A stretch of 64,000 bases of DNA. Source: Mycobacterium malmoense. GTDB lineage: Bacteria > Actinomycetota > Actinomycetes > Mycobacteriales > Mycobacteriaceae. The translations under genes were made by a program, and so were the position numbers. Of the stretch, positions 56,253 through 63,852 are shown piece by piece. A model generated the notes under the pieces. It made no database searches. It was not told the origin of the DNA and worked only from the letters and a program-made list of their open reading frames with translations. The stretch lies in contig NZ_CP080999.1 of the NCBI RefSeq assembly GCF_019645855.1, forward strand, positions 4,216,001 through 4,280,000. The letters are read 5' to 3'. The first letter of the stretch is position 1; the number at the start of each line of letters is the position of its first letter.

Positions 56253-57125
56253 ATGACCATCTGGGTCTACGAAATGGGCGGCACCGGGATAATTATCAGG
56301 GGGTACGACTTCGGTAACTGGCCGTGGACTCCTGAGTCTCTCGAGCCCGGTCAGGTGACGCTCGTCACGAATCTGGGCTTTAACATGAATTTCGAATGCG
56401 GTCTGGTCTGGTATCCGGCCCAGGCACTTCCGATGGGGCCAAGCGTCGATGAGGGGATTAGCCTCCTGACGGAGGCTGTCAACACCTATTCTCCAAATCC
56501 TGGTGACCAGTTCGTGCTGATGGGAATCAGCCAGGGGGCGATGGTGTGCTCAAAGTTTTACGATTCATGGCGCACTGGACCGCGTGCGGATGATCTGGTC
56601 GCCGGCATCATGTTCGGCAACCCTGCCCGCGAAGCCGGCCACACGTTCCCCGGCTGCCCCGACCCAGGCGGACACGGGATATGGGAATGGCGCCTCACCG
56701 ACACCGAAGACAAATGGTGGGAATTCGCGCTTCCTGGGGACCCCGCGACAACACAGGGTGATGATATCGTGGGGCAGGTCTCCACGGATATTTTTGAGTG
56801 GATGCAGGCCGATTGGGCTGGCGGCCTTGAATACCTGGACCAGGTCGTTTTAACACACCCGCTAGAAGACATCAGCTTGCTCGACCCTTTCTTCGATATC
56901 GTATCGCTCGCCGAAATCTTGTATAAAGATATATACGAGCTTGCTACTGTCCACCTGACCTACGGAAGTCCGACCAGAACGATCATCCCGGGAGATCCGC
57001 GCAGCTGTTACGAAATCGCTGTCGACTACATCAACTCGCTCGCACCAGCCGATGATTCAACCGCAATCAACCCAACAGTTCCAATGCCCGTCGCGACGGG
57101 CTGGTCAAGTCAACCAGTCCATTAA
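56253..57125 (+). CDS. LysB-like mycolylarabinogalactan esterase
   Basis: Phage lysin B-type serine esterase that removes mycolates from arabinogalactan at host lysis, 290 aa. The nucleophile Ser93 is in the cutinase/LysB motif LMGISQGAMV. The N-terminal strand WVYEMGGTGII and later MFGNPAREAGHTFPGCPDPG match the family. A candidate Asp and His lie in the C-terminal part (VVLTHPLEDISLLDPF, TVHLTYG). No separate peptidoglycan-binding domain is seen. The ATG is 2 bp after the preceding stop, so the genes are coupled. No LysA endolysin or holin is present beside it. Confidence 0.87.
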   Translation: MTIWVYEMGGTGIIIRGYDFGNWPWTPESLEPGQVTLVTNLGFNMNFECGLVWYPAQALPMGPSVDEGISLLTEAVNTYSPNPGDQFVLMGISQGAMVCSKFYDSWRTGPRADDLVAGIMFGNPAREAGHTFPGCPDPGGHGIWEWRLTDTEDKWWEFALPGDPATTQGDDIVGQVSTDIFEWMQADWAGGLEYLDQVVLTHPLEDISLLDPFFDIVSLAEILYKDIYELATVHLTYGSPTRTIIPGDPRSCYEIAVDYINSLAPADDSTAINPTVPMPVATGWSSQPVH

Positions 57126-57129
57126 ATAA

Positions 57130-57540
57130 TTAAATTGGAGCAAGGACAAAGGCCAGCAAGACAAGCGGCCCGACAGGAATCAAAATCGGACTGAATAGCG
57201 CCAAGGCCCCGACGCTCTCTACCAGAAACAGCAACGTCTCGACGTTCTCGGTGAACGACGCCGCGCTCGACACGTCCGTGTTGGCGTAGCCGTTGGCCGC
57301 AGATGTCAGATGCTGCGCAAACTGCTGGATGCCGATCATCCCAGTTTGCTCGACTGCCATGTGAAACTGTTCGGCGTAGGTCGAGAACAGATTCACCAGA
57401 TTTTGGGACAGCTCGTCACCCGCAGCTGGGGTGATTCCGGTTGTCGACGTAGCTACGGTGAGGTTCGCGACGGCGATGTCGGACCCCACAGTCGCGAGCC
57501 GCTGCGCTGCGGTAATCAGCTCATCGGGGGAGACCAGCAT
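57130..57540 (-). CDS. PE-domain protein with hydrophobic C-terminus
   Basis: A 136-aa protein resembling the N-terminal PE domain of mycobacterial ESX substrates. It has MLVSPDELITAAQRLATVGS with the Pro-Asp in place of Pro-Glu, two long helices and the YANTD motif (YxxxD/E secretion signal) near residue 89. A hydrophobic tail follows (TLLFLVESVGALALFSPILI). The ATG at 57540 gives the canonical PE start; another at 57558 adds six residues. It faces the LysB gene with only 4 bp between stops, and has no PPE partner here. Confidence 0.7.
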   Translation of the reverse strand: MLVSPDELITAAQRLATVGSDIAVANLTVATSTTGITPAAGDELSQNLVNLFSTYAEQFHMAVEQTGMIGIQQFAQHLTSAANGYANTDVSSAASFTENVETLLFLVESVGALALFSPILIPVGPLVLLAFVLAPI

Positions 57541-57669
57541 AAGAACAAATCCAACCATCTACCCGAGCGTCGCGGGTCAGAATACGCGATTCGGCTCGCG
57601 TCTGGTGTCAGGTCGCGGTGCAGTTCCCGAAATGGGTCTGGGTCATGAAGGAGCCAGAGCCATTACATT

Positions 57670-57707
57670 ATTGCTCACTCAAAGCGGTATTGCTTTGAAT
57701 GAGCAAT
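57670..57707. promoter_or_regulatory. 16-bp-arm inverted repeat before the HTH remnant
   Basis: ATTGCTCACTCAAAGC (57670-57685) and GCTTTGAATGAGCAAT (57692-57707) are inverted with one mismatch around GGTATT. It ends 5 bp before the ATG of an XRE-type HTH fragment, where such regulators usually bind their own promoter. It could equally form an RNA hairpin. Confidence 0.6.
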
Positions 57708-57712
57708 CGAAA

Positions 57713-57860
57713 ATGATGGACCTCGCCACGATACGCCGATCAACAGGTATGACCCAGACCGAACTCGCCGCCAACCTCGGTGACGGCGCAGATCGAGATC
57801 AACCAGCGGGCAGAAATCAGGCTGGTTGAGCGCGGCGGCGAACGGGATGGCGGCAAGCAG
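57713..57860 (+). pseudogene. Frameshifted XRE-family HTH regulator/antitoxin remnant
   Basis: ATG at 57713 starts MMDLATIRRSTGMTQTELAA, continuing NLG, a clear XRE helix-turn-helix start as in HigA-type antitoxins. Near 57780 the homologous continuation moves to another frame (VTAQIEINQRAEIRLVERGG). The rest is unrecognisable. No toxin gene is visible beside it. Confidence 0.55.
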
Positions 57861-57997
57861 TCGCTTTCATCAGAGGATTGGCGCTGGCCGTCCACAATCG
57901 AACCGATAAGCGCTTGTCGGAATTACCAGAGCCAACTTTCTGACCAACGGATTAACCTCAGAACCAACACAGCGTTTAATAACAATCGCCAGGAAAA

Positions 57998-58044
57998 GCG
58001 GACTTAAAATCCGCCCAGTGTCGGTTCGAATCCGACTGGGGGCA
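57998..58044 (+). tRNA. Isolated 3' part of a tRNA gene (possible attachment-site scar)
   Basis: The anticodon arm GCGGA-CTTAAAA-TCCGC (anticodon would be UAA) and the T arm GTCGG-TTCGAAT-CCGAC are both perfect. The 3' acceptor strand TGGGGGC with discriminator A follows. No matching 5' acceptor or D arm lies upstream, so the gene is not complete. The variable loop is only 5 nt, unusual for a UAA (Leu) tRNA, so the identity is left open. Integrating phages and elements use exactly such 3' tRNA segments as att sites. Confidence 0.6.
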
Positions 58045-58123
58045 CGCCCCTGGTCCGCGCAAGTCGATACTGGTCGACGAGGCCAACGCCACGCTGAACC
58101 GTCACTCAATACACTGACCCATC

Positions 58124-58279
58124 GTGGGCATGGTGTTTGGCTTGGCGCCGTGGATCGTCTATTGGGTGCTCGTCGGTAACGTCCCCTTCACCACGGCAGC
58201 ACTGGTCGCGCTCGCGATCGCCGTTGCCGCGTTCGTGATCGAGCGCGTCTTACCTGACTTTTATCAGGCTAGACGGTGA
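58124..58279 (+). CDS. Short membrane protein, perhaps truncated
   Basis: A 51-aa frame from GTG at 58124 (ATG at 58130 also possible). Two hydrophobic segments: MVFGLAPWIVYWVLVGNVPF and TTAALVALAIAVAAFVIERV, ending LPDFYQARR. The composition is that of a real membrane protein start, so it may be the N-terminal remnant of a longer gene cut by the phage event. No family named. Confidence 0.5.
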   Translation: MGMVFGLAPWIVYWVLVGNVPFTTAALVALAIAVAAFVIERVLPDFYQARR

Positions 58280-58440
58280 TTCTGGACTGAATGCGCCAGG
58301 TTGGGAGCACGCTCAGATCGTCGGCAATCTCGTGCACTGCAACAGATTTCAGGACGTTCTCAGTGCAATCCATTAGCAGATTAGGACGCTGCGACGGGTG
58401 CAGTGGCCGCCCGAAATCCCCTGAGCAGCGTATTACTGTA
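58280..58440. other. Short gap before ugd 3' end
   Basis: 161 bp with no convincing gene or hairpin. Short frames cross it on both strands without recognisable content. Confidence 0.3.
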
Positions 58441-59790
58441 TTACTGCCCCTTGCTAATTGTTGTTCCGTTGGAGGAGGGCGCGCCTCGACCAAAAGCATG
58501 GACCATCCATCCGGCGTTCCGCCAATTGTCCAGATCGATCACGTTACGGGTGTCGAGTAGCCGAGGCATTCGCACATAGGCCCGCAACACCAGCGGGTCG
58601 ATCATGCGGTACTCGTCCCACTCAGTGGCCAGTACTACCAGGTCAACACCTCGGCAGGCATCTTCGAGGTTTTCGCAGTAGGTCAAGGTCGGAAACTTCG
58701 CCCGAGCGTTGGTGATCGCCTTCGGGTCGTGCACCCGTACGTCGGCACCCCGAAGATGCATCGACGCAGCGACATTCAATGCCGGTGAGTCACGAACATC
58801 GTCACTATTGGGTTTGAAAGCGGCCCCCAACACCGCAATTCGTTTGTCTAGAAAATCGCCTCCGAGCAACGTGCCAGCCGCGGACACTGCCTTTGCCCGC
58901 CGCCGCACATTGATCTTGTCGACCTCGCGCAAGAACGTGAGAGCATCGGCGGCACCCAGTTCGCCGGCCCGGGCGCTAAATGCGCGAATGTCCTTCGGTA
59001 GACATCCGCCACCAAAACCTAAGCCCGCGTGCAGAAATTTACCACCGATACGCTCGTCGTAAGATAGTGCCCTACTGAGCACGACCACGTCAGCATTGCT
59101 GAATTCGCATACCTCGGCCATCGCATTGATGAACGAGATCTTAGTAGCCAGGAACGAGTTGGCTGCGACCTTGACCAACTCCGATGTTGCGAAATCCATT
59201 GTAAGATACGGAATGCCGGCATCGATCAAGGTCGCATAAACCTCCAGCAGCACTTTCTCGGCCGTTTCGGAGGCCACTCCGAATACCAAACGATCAGGAT
59301 GCAAAGTGTCGTATACGGCTCTGCCTTCCCGGAGGAATTCCGGATTCCAAGCCACCTCAAGCCAATTCGGCTCGTTGAGCCGCGTGAACTGATCCGCCAA
59401 CCGTTGCGCAGTACCCACCGGCACCGTCGATTTACCGACGATCAGACTCGGCAGGTTCGCATATTCGGCAACCAGTCGGAAAGCACTGTCGACGTACTGC
59501 AGATCCGCGGCACTCGAACCGGCCGACTGTGGCGTACCGACACAAATGAAGTGCACCGTTGCGCCCGAAATCGCTTCCTCCGGCAGTGAGGTGAACCGGA
59601 GTCTGCCTGAGCTGACCTCGGCCAACAAGAGTTCGACGAGACCCGGTTCGTAGAACGGCGGCCTCCCCGTCGACAACGCAGCGATTTTGTCGGCATCGGT
59701 GTCAAAGGCGACTACCTCGTGCCCGAGTCGGGCCATACTGGCGGCGTGCACCGCGCCCAGGTAACCGGTGCCCAGCACACTGATCCGCAT
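58441..59790 (-). CDS. ugd: UDP-glucose 6-dehydrogenase
   Basis: Oxidises UDP-glucose to UDP-glucuronate with two NAD+; a 449-aa cytosolic enzyme. Rossmann start MRISVLGTGYLGAVHAASMA, NAD-binding SLIVGKSTVPVGTAQRL, EFLREGRAVYDTLHPDR, the catalytic Cys263 in GFGGGCLPKDIRAF, and the C-terminal FKPNSDDVRDSPAL. The ATG at 59790 is at the conserved N-terminus; the upstream frame is unlike the family. UDP-GlcA would supply the PssD/PssE-type transferase and possibly the AsnB amidotransferase. It is separated from the main locus by the phage block. Confidence 0.95.
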   Translation of the reverse strand: MRISVLGTGYLGAVHAASMARLGHEVVAFDTDADKIAALSTGRPPFYEPGLVELLLAEVSSGRLRFTSLPEEAISGATVHFICVGTPQSAGSSAADLQYVDSAFRLVAEYANLPSLIVGKSTVPVGTAQRLADQFTRLNEPNWLEVAWNPEFLREGRAVYDTLHPDRLVFGVASETAEKVLLEVYATLIDAGIPYLTMDFATSELVKVAANSFLATKISFINAMAEVCEFSNADVVVLSRALSYDERIGGKFLHAGLGFGGGCLPKDIRAFSARAGELGAADALTFLREVDKINVRRRAKAVSAAGTLLGGDFLDKRIAVLGAAFKPNSDDVRDSPALNVAASMHLRGADVRVHDPKAITNARAKFPTLTYCENLEDACRGVDLVVLATEWDEYRMIDPLVLRAYVRMPRLLDTRNVIDLDNWRNAGWMVHAFGRGAPSSNGTTISKGQ

Positions 59791-60093
59791 TTGTCGCACT
59801 TTACGCCTAAACAGTATGGGTAGGCTGGGTCCTCGCTGAATTGTGTGGTGGTACATCGGTGACGACCTGTATTCCGCACCTCATGGTGAGTTCATGACAA
59901 TCACGGTCTCGCACAATTGGGAAAACACCAGTCTGACAGGCGCTCACAAATATCCACAGCGCTGATTTCTAGCGGCTCTGTCAATGAGTTGTCCAGCCAT
60001 GTGGCTGTATTCAGCGGACTCCATATTGATATTGGCGGTCGTCCCTACTCCATCGACCCGTTCACCTTTCCGGCAACGCCGGGCACCGTCGAC
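59791..60093. promoter_or_regulatory. 303-bp ugd upstream region
   Basis: No gene accepted. A 93-codon plus-strand frame at 59917-60198 runs into the GMC gene antisense and has no recognisable content. The stretch must hold the ugd promoter; a moderately AT-rich part lies at 59885-59970. No operator was found. Confidence 0.35.
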
Positions 60094-61887
60094 TTAGGCG
60101 CCATTGCCGATGTTTCGCTTCGGGTAATCGACCTTCCCCCATTTAATCCGTCCAAGTTTCCGGCCCGAGCGCATCGTTACCGCGATAGTGGGCCTTGAAC
60201 GCAAAGGACTCCGAGCCATCCGAGCTTCCGCGAGGCGCTCAGCAAGCCGGACCCCCAGGGCGATCCCGAGCAGCGTCGGGTTGGCCTGGCTGGACGTCGG
60301 CAGCACGGATGTGCTGGCGACGTACAGCCCGCGCACCCCGTGGACCTGCAGGTGTGGGTCCACGACGCCGCCTTCCGGCGACTCCGACATCCGTGTGGTT
60401 CCGGCCTGATGGAAACCCGCCTTCTTTTCCATGTACGCGCGCACCGAGCCCTCGACATCGTCGGTCAGCCACTCCACATACCCCACGCCGTGGCGGCGAA
60501 GGTGCTCGTCGATTGCGGCGACGGCCCTGCGCACGCTCTGGTAATCGGCGTCGGAGTAGTGCATGCGGGTGCGAATCCGCCGCATGCCCAGGGCATCTCG
60601 CTCGTCGGCCAGCTCGACCCGGCTCTCCCAGTGCGGAAGGTGTTCGCCGTGGTACTGGAGCAGGTATTGATTGTCGGCGCTCTTCACGAAAAAACCCGGC
60701 GCCTTCCTGCCCCTGCGGAGGAACCGGGCGTAGTAGAACGCGACCGCGAACCGGATCGACGGGGACAGGTCGCGCACGATATTGCGAAGATGCGCGAGGA
60801 TTCGAGGCGGGCCGTCCGTTTGGGTGTGTACCTCACGAATCGCCCCCGCGAGCAGGAAGCGGCCGATCGGGGAGATCAGGGTGAGGTAGACGCCCGACAG
60901 GATCCCACTTCTGTGACCGGGGTCGCTGATCGGCGGGTTCACCAGCCAGACGGCGGCATTCGGCATCCCGAGTTCTCGCTGTCGGCGGGCATCGATGGTG
61001 AAGCGTCGGCGAACGTAGACCCCGTCGTTGTCCCGCTCATACCCGTAGATGATGTCGTCCGTGGTGAAATGCACGCGCGCGACCCGGCCCTCGACGTGGG
61101 CCATGTACCAGCGTCCCAGGTGCCCCCCGGCGTTTCCCAGCCCCGCGGGATGGTGGCGGTCCGATGCCAGCAGCAGGCGGGTCGCCTCCAAACCGCCGGT
61201 CGCGATGACGTAGTCGGCCGCGACGACCCTCCCCTCCCGTCTATCGAGTGTCTTGACGACTAGGTGGTCGACGGCGTCGCCGGCGTCGGTCGTCACGATT
61301 TCGGTGCAGGTGAGGCCGGTCCACACGGTGAGACCGGGGGTATCCCGCAACGCGGCGCGGTACTCGCGCCCGAAACGCGTCGGCAAGGCCCACCGCTCGA
61401 GATCGGTCGTGCGCACCTCGCCGTCGGGGAGCCCGGCGATCATGTCCCGGTGGGCGAGCCCCGGGATATCGCGCGCGTTGAATGCTGCCCGACCGCACGC
61501 CGCCCACTCACAGGCCCGCTGGAGGTACGGTTCGACATCCTCATATCCAATCGGCCAGGGCGCCTGCTCGGTGATGGGCCGGTCTTCGAAATCGATGGGG
61601 TCGAACGCGACGCAGCGCCCACCCCAGAGCGCCGTCGTCCCGCCGACCTGCCGGCGGACGGTCAGCTCACTGCGCGCATGGAAATAGTCATCCTGCCGCG
61701 AATCGAAGGTCGCGAGGTCCTGCGCCGCCCGGTTCATTCGCTCCAGGCCACTGTCGATCAGCGCGACCCGCACACCCGCGCCGGCGAGTTCCAGCGCGGT
61801 CGCGATGCCGATCGCGCCGGCTCCGACAACCACCACATCGGTCTCGATCGTCGTGCCGGTGGCGAATTTCTCGGGGCCACGGATCAC
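60094..61887 (-). CDS. GMC-family FAD oxidoreductase
   Basis: FAD-dependent alcohol/sugar oxidase or dehydrogenase of the GMC (choline dehydrogenase/pyranose oxidase) family, 597 aa. The dinucleotide fold is at 16-44 (DVVVVGAGAIGIATALELAG). GGTTALWGGRCVAFDPIDF is the flavin loop. The GMC_C end has the active-site His in FHQAGTTRMSESPEGG and YVASTSVLPTSSQANPTLLG. No signal peptide. The ATG overlaps the AKR stop by 4 bp, so it is the third gene of GT4-AKR-GMC. Confidence 0.9.
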   Translation of the reverse strand: MIRGPEKFATGTTIETDVVVVGAGAIGIATALELAGAGVRVALIDSGLERMNRAAQDLATFDSRQDDYFHARSELTVRRQVGGTTALWGGRCVAFDPIDFEDRPITEQAPWPIGYEDVEPYLQRACEWAACGRAAFNARDIPGLAHRDMIAGLPDGEVRTTDLERWALPTRFGREYRAALRDTPGLTVWTGLTCTEIVTTDAGDAVDHLVVKTLDRREGRVVAADYVIATGGLEATRLLLASDRHHPAGLGNAGGHLGRWYMAHVEGRVARVHFTTDDIIYGYERDNDGVYVRRRFTIDARRQRELGMPNAAVWLVNPPISDPGHRSGILSGVYLTLISPIGRFLLAGAIREVHTQTDGPPRILAHLRNIVRDLSPSIRFAVAFYYARFLRRGRKAPGFFVKSADNQYLLQYHGEHLPHWESRVELADERDALGMRRIRTRMHYSDADYQSVRRAVAAIDEHLRRHGVGYVEWLTDDVEGSVRAYMEKKAGFHQAGTTRMSESPEGGVVDPHLQVHGVRGLYVASTSVLPTSSQANPTLLGIALGVRLAERLAEARMARSPLRSRPTIAVTMRSGRKLGRIKWGKVDYPKRNIGNGA

Positions 61888-62840
61888 CCGGAGGCACCCG
61901 CTCGAAACTCCTTAACGAGAGCGAGGAACCGCGTCAAGATGTCGGCGTCCAGCGGCGCCGAGACCGCGCTCGCCGCTTCGGCGACCCGTCGCGGTTTAGT
62001 GGTGCTGTACAGAATCGCCCGGCAACCCGTTGCCGTAGCGGCGGACCCGAGGATCAGTTTCGGGAGCACGCCGGGAGCGAGCGGATCGATCTGGAGGGCC
62101 TCGCGCCAACGGCTGGCCAGCCGCGGGTCCGCCCGCAATGCCCGCGAGAGCGTCATAAGCGGCCTGTTCAACACGCCGAACGCGAGGTCCGCGGGGCGCG
62201 GCGAAGGGCTGAGCACGTCACTGCGCAGTTGACTCACGCCCTCGGGGGCGAATGCCCGGGCGAAATCCACTTCGAGGCCCTCGTCTTGAGAGACTCCCCA
62301 GGCGCGAATCTTGCCCTGCTGCTTGGCGCGGTCGAAGAATTGGCGGAGTTCACCGCCGGCAACCGTGTCCCCGGGCCTCGGGGCGTGAACAAACAGGATG
62401 TCGACGTAGTCGACTCCCAGCGCCGCGAGGCTCTGGTCAAGGCTGCGCGCGGCGACGGCCGCGTCATACAACCGGACCGTCTTGACGGCGCCCTGTCGCC
62501 GTTTGACAGCCCGTCGGAGCGTCGGCGCTTTTCGGAGCACCGCCCGCGCCGGGGCCTGAAACCGGGCGACGCGCCGAGTCACGCCGCCAACTTCGATGCC
62601 GAACTTGGTTGCAACGGTCACGGCGTCGCGGTCGATCGTGCGCAAGAACGCCCCTAACTCCGCCTCCGCCATTCCCAGGCCATACATCCGCGCGGTGTCG
62701 AAGTGCGTCATCCCGCCGTCCACCGCGTCGGCTAGGACGGCCATCCGCTCTTTCCGGGACGGCGACCGCATCAAACCGGCACAGCCAAATCCGACCGCGC
62801 TCACCGTCAGTTTCGGTCCCGGAAGCTCAACCCGGTCCAC
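61884..62840 (-). CDS. Aldo/keto reductase
   Basis: NADPH-dependent TIM-barrel oxidoreductase, about 318 aa. Catalytic Asp and Tyr in HFDTARMYGLGMAEAELGAF, the Lys in VTVATKFGIEVGG, the His in ILFVHAPRPGDT, and C-terminal GCRAILYSTTKPRRVAEA. The start is uncertain within a run of four GTG codons; the last (62840) overlaps the upstream GT4 stop. The frame open to 62909 gives no family match. It pairs with the GMC enzyme, so together they may oxidise and reduce a sugar carbon (epimerisation). That is inference. Confidence 0.87.
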   Translation of the reverse strand: MDRVELPGPKLTVSAVGFGCAGLMRSPSRKERMAVLADAVDGGMTHFDTARMYGLGMAEAELGAFLRTIDRDAVTVATKFGIEVGGVTRRVARFQAPARAVLRKAPTLRRAVKRRQGAVKTVRLYDAAVAARSLDQSLAALGVDYVDILFVHAPRPGDTVAGGELRQFFDRAKQQGKIRAWGVSQDEGLEVDFARAFAPEGVSQLRSDVLSPSPRPADLAFGVLNRPLMTLSRALRADPRLASRWREALQIDPLAPGVLPKLILGSAATATGCRAILYSTTKPRRVAEAASAVSAPLDADILTRFLALVKEFRAGASG

Positions 62841-63852
62841 CACCACCACAGCCCTCGTAGATTCGGCGAAGCTGCACACCGATGACTTCGGGGCTGCGTG
62901 TCGCCGCAATGTGCGCCTGGCCCTTCAACCCGTCACGCTCGGCCAGCTCCGGATCGCGCAGGTAGCGGCCGATCGCCGCCGCCAAGGCGGGAGCGTCATC
63001 GACGGGCACGAGCATCCCCGGGTCGGACACAATCCCCGGCGTGCCGGAAATCGGGGTCGACACGGCCGGTCGCGCGCCGGCGAGGGCCTCGGCCACGACC
63101 AACGGCATCCCCTCGGCGCGCGACGGAAGCGCGACCACCCGGGCCGACCGGATCAATTCGGGGACCACGTCGGGTTCCACCGGGCCTTCAACCGACAGGC
63201 GCTCCGTCGGCGGCGGGGTGTAATCCTCGATGGGACCGACTATCCGACAGCGCCATTCGGGTCCTGCAGCGCCCTCGGCGAGAAGTAACCGCCAGGCCGC
63301 GACGAGCGTGTCGACTCCCTTGCGGAGGCCGATGGCGCCCGCGAAAAGCACCACCGGTGGCGTCGAACTGGCCCCGGGCGCGTCTCGATCGATCACGGTC
63401 GGGTTCGCGACGATGCCGGTCGACACCGAAGGCGCCACCTCGGCGACGGCGGCGCGCGCGTCCTCCGACAGGACGATCACATAGTCCGCGCGGCTCAACG
63501 TGGCACCGACAAAGCGGGGGTGCGACCGGGCGAACTCGGGGAAATCGAAACCATGGACGGTGACGATCACCCTGAGGCCGCGAGCTCTCGCCAGTCGGAT
63601 CAACGCTCCCTTGCGCAGCCACGCCCCGCCATTGGTGATGTGGAAGTGCGCGATGGTGGTTCGTGGGGCCCGTGCGAGCACCGCCGCGGCGCGCGCGGTC
63701 AGAATGAGGTTCCTCGCGTGGTGGTGCCCGTTCCACGTCGAAAGGACTCGGATGGCGTCCGCGCCGATCTTGTTGTCGTGGATGACCCGGATCACGGACT
63801 GCGTGCCGCCGACGCTGTGCATGTTGGGTCCTACGTGTGTGACCGCGATCAT
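62827..63852 (-). CDS. GT4-type glycosyltransferase
   Basis: A 341-aa GT-B enzyme. MIAVTHVGPNMHSVGGTQSV gives the N-terminal donor-side glycine loop; VVLFAGAIGLRKGVDTLVAA and PSRAEGMPLVVAEALAGARP carry the E-x7-E pair; GTPGIVSDPGMLVPVDD follows. The ATG at 63852 is at the natural N-terminus. The frame open to 63990 is Arg/Pro-rich and was left out. First gene of GT4-AKR-GMC; the region to the left is the right flank of the polysaccharide locus, which may continue past the window. Confidence 0.88.
   Translation of the reverse strand: MIAVTHVGPNMHSVGGTQSVIRVIHDNKIGADAIRVLSTWNGHHHARNLILTARAAAVLARAPRTTIAHFHITNGGAWLRKGALIRLARARGLRVIVTVHGFDFPEFARSHPRFVGATLSRADYVIVLSEDARAAVAEVAPSVSTGIVANPTVIDRDAPGASSTPPVVLFAGAIGLRKGVDTLVAAWRLLLAEGAAGPEWRCRIVGPIEDYTPPPTERLSVEGPVEPDVVPELIRSARVVALPSRAEGMPLVVAEALAGARPAVSTPISGTPGIVSDPGMLVPVDDAPALAAAIGRYLRDPELAERDGLKGQAHIAATRSPEVIGVQLRRIYEGCGGGGPG

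Larger units (their letters stand above)
57541..58123. other. Low-GC degraded stretch behind the phage block
   Basis: 583 bp without an intact gene. It contains a 38-bp inverted repeat, a frameshifted XRE-type HTH remnant and the isolated 3' part of a tRNA, each annotated separately. The GC content is visibly lower than in the flanking metabolic genes, as expected for the scar of a mobile element. Confidence 0.55.

Noticed and set aside
59917..60198. 93-aa plus-strand frame between ugd and GMC genes
   Set aside because: No domain, and the second half is antisense to the GMC gene's 3' end.
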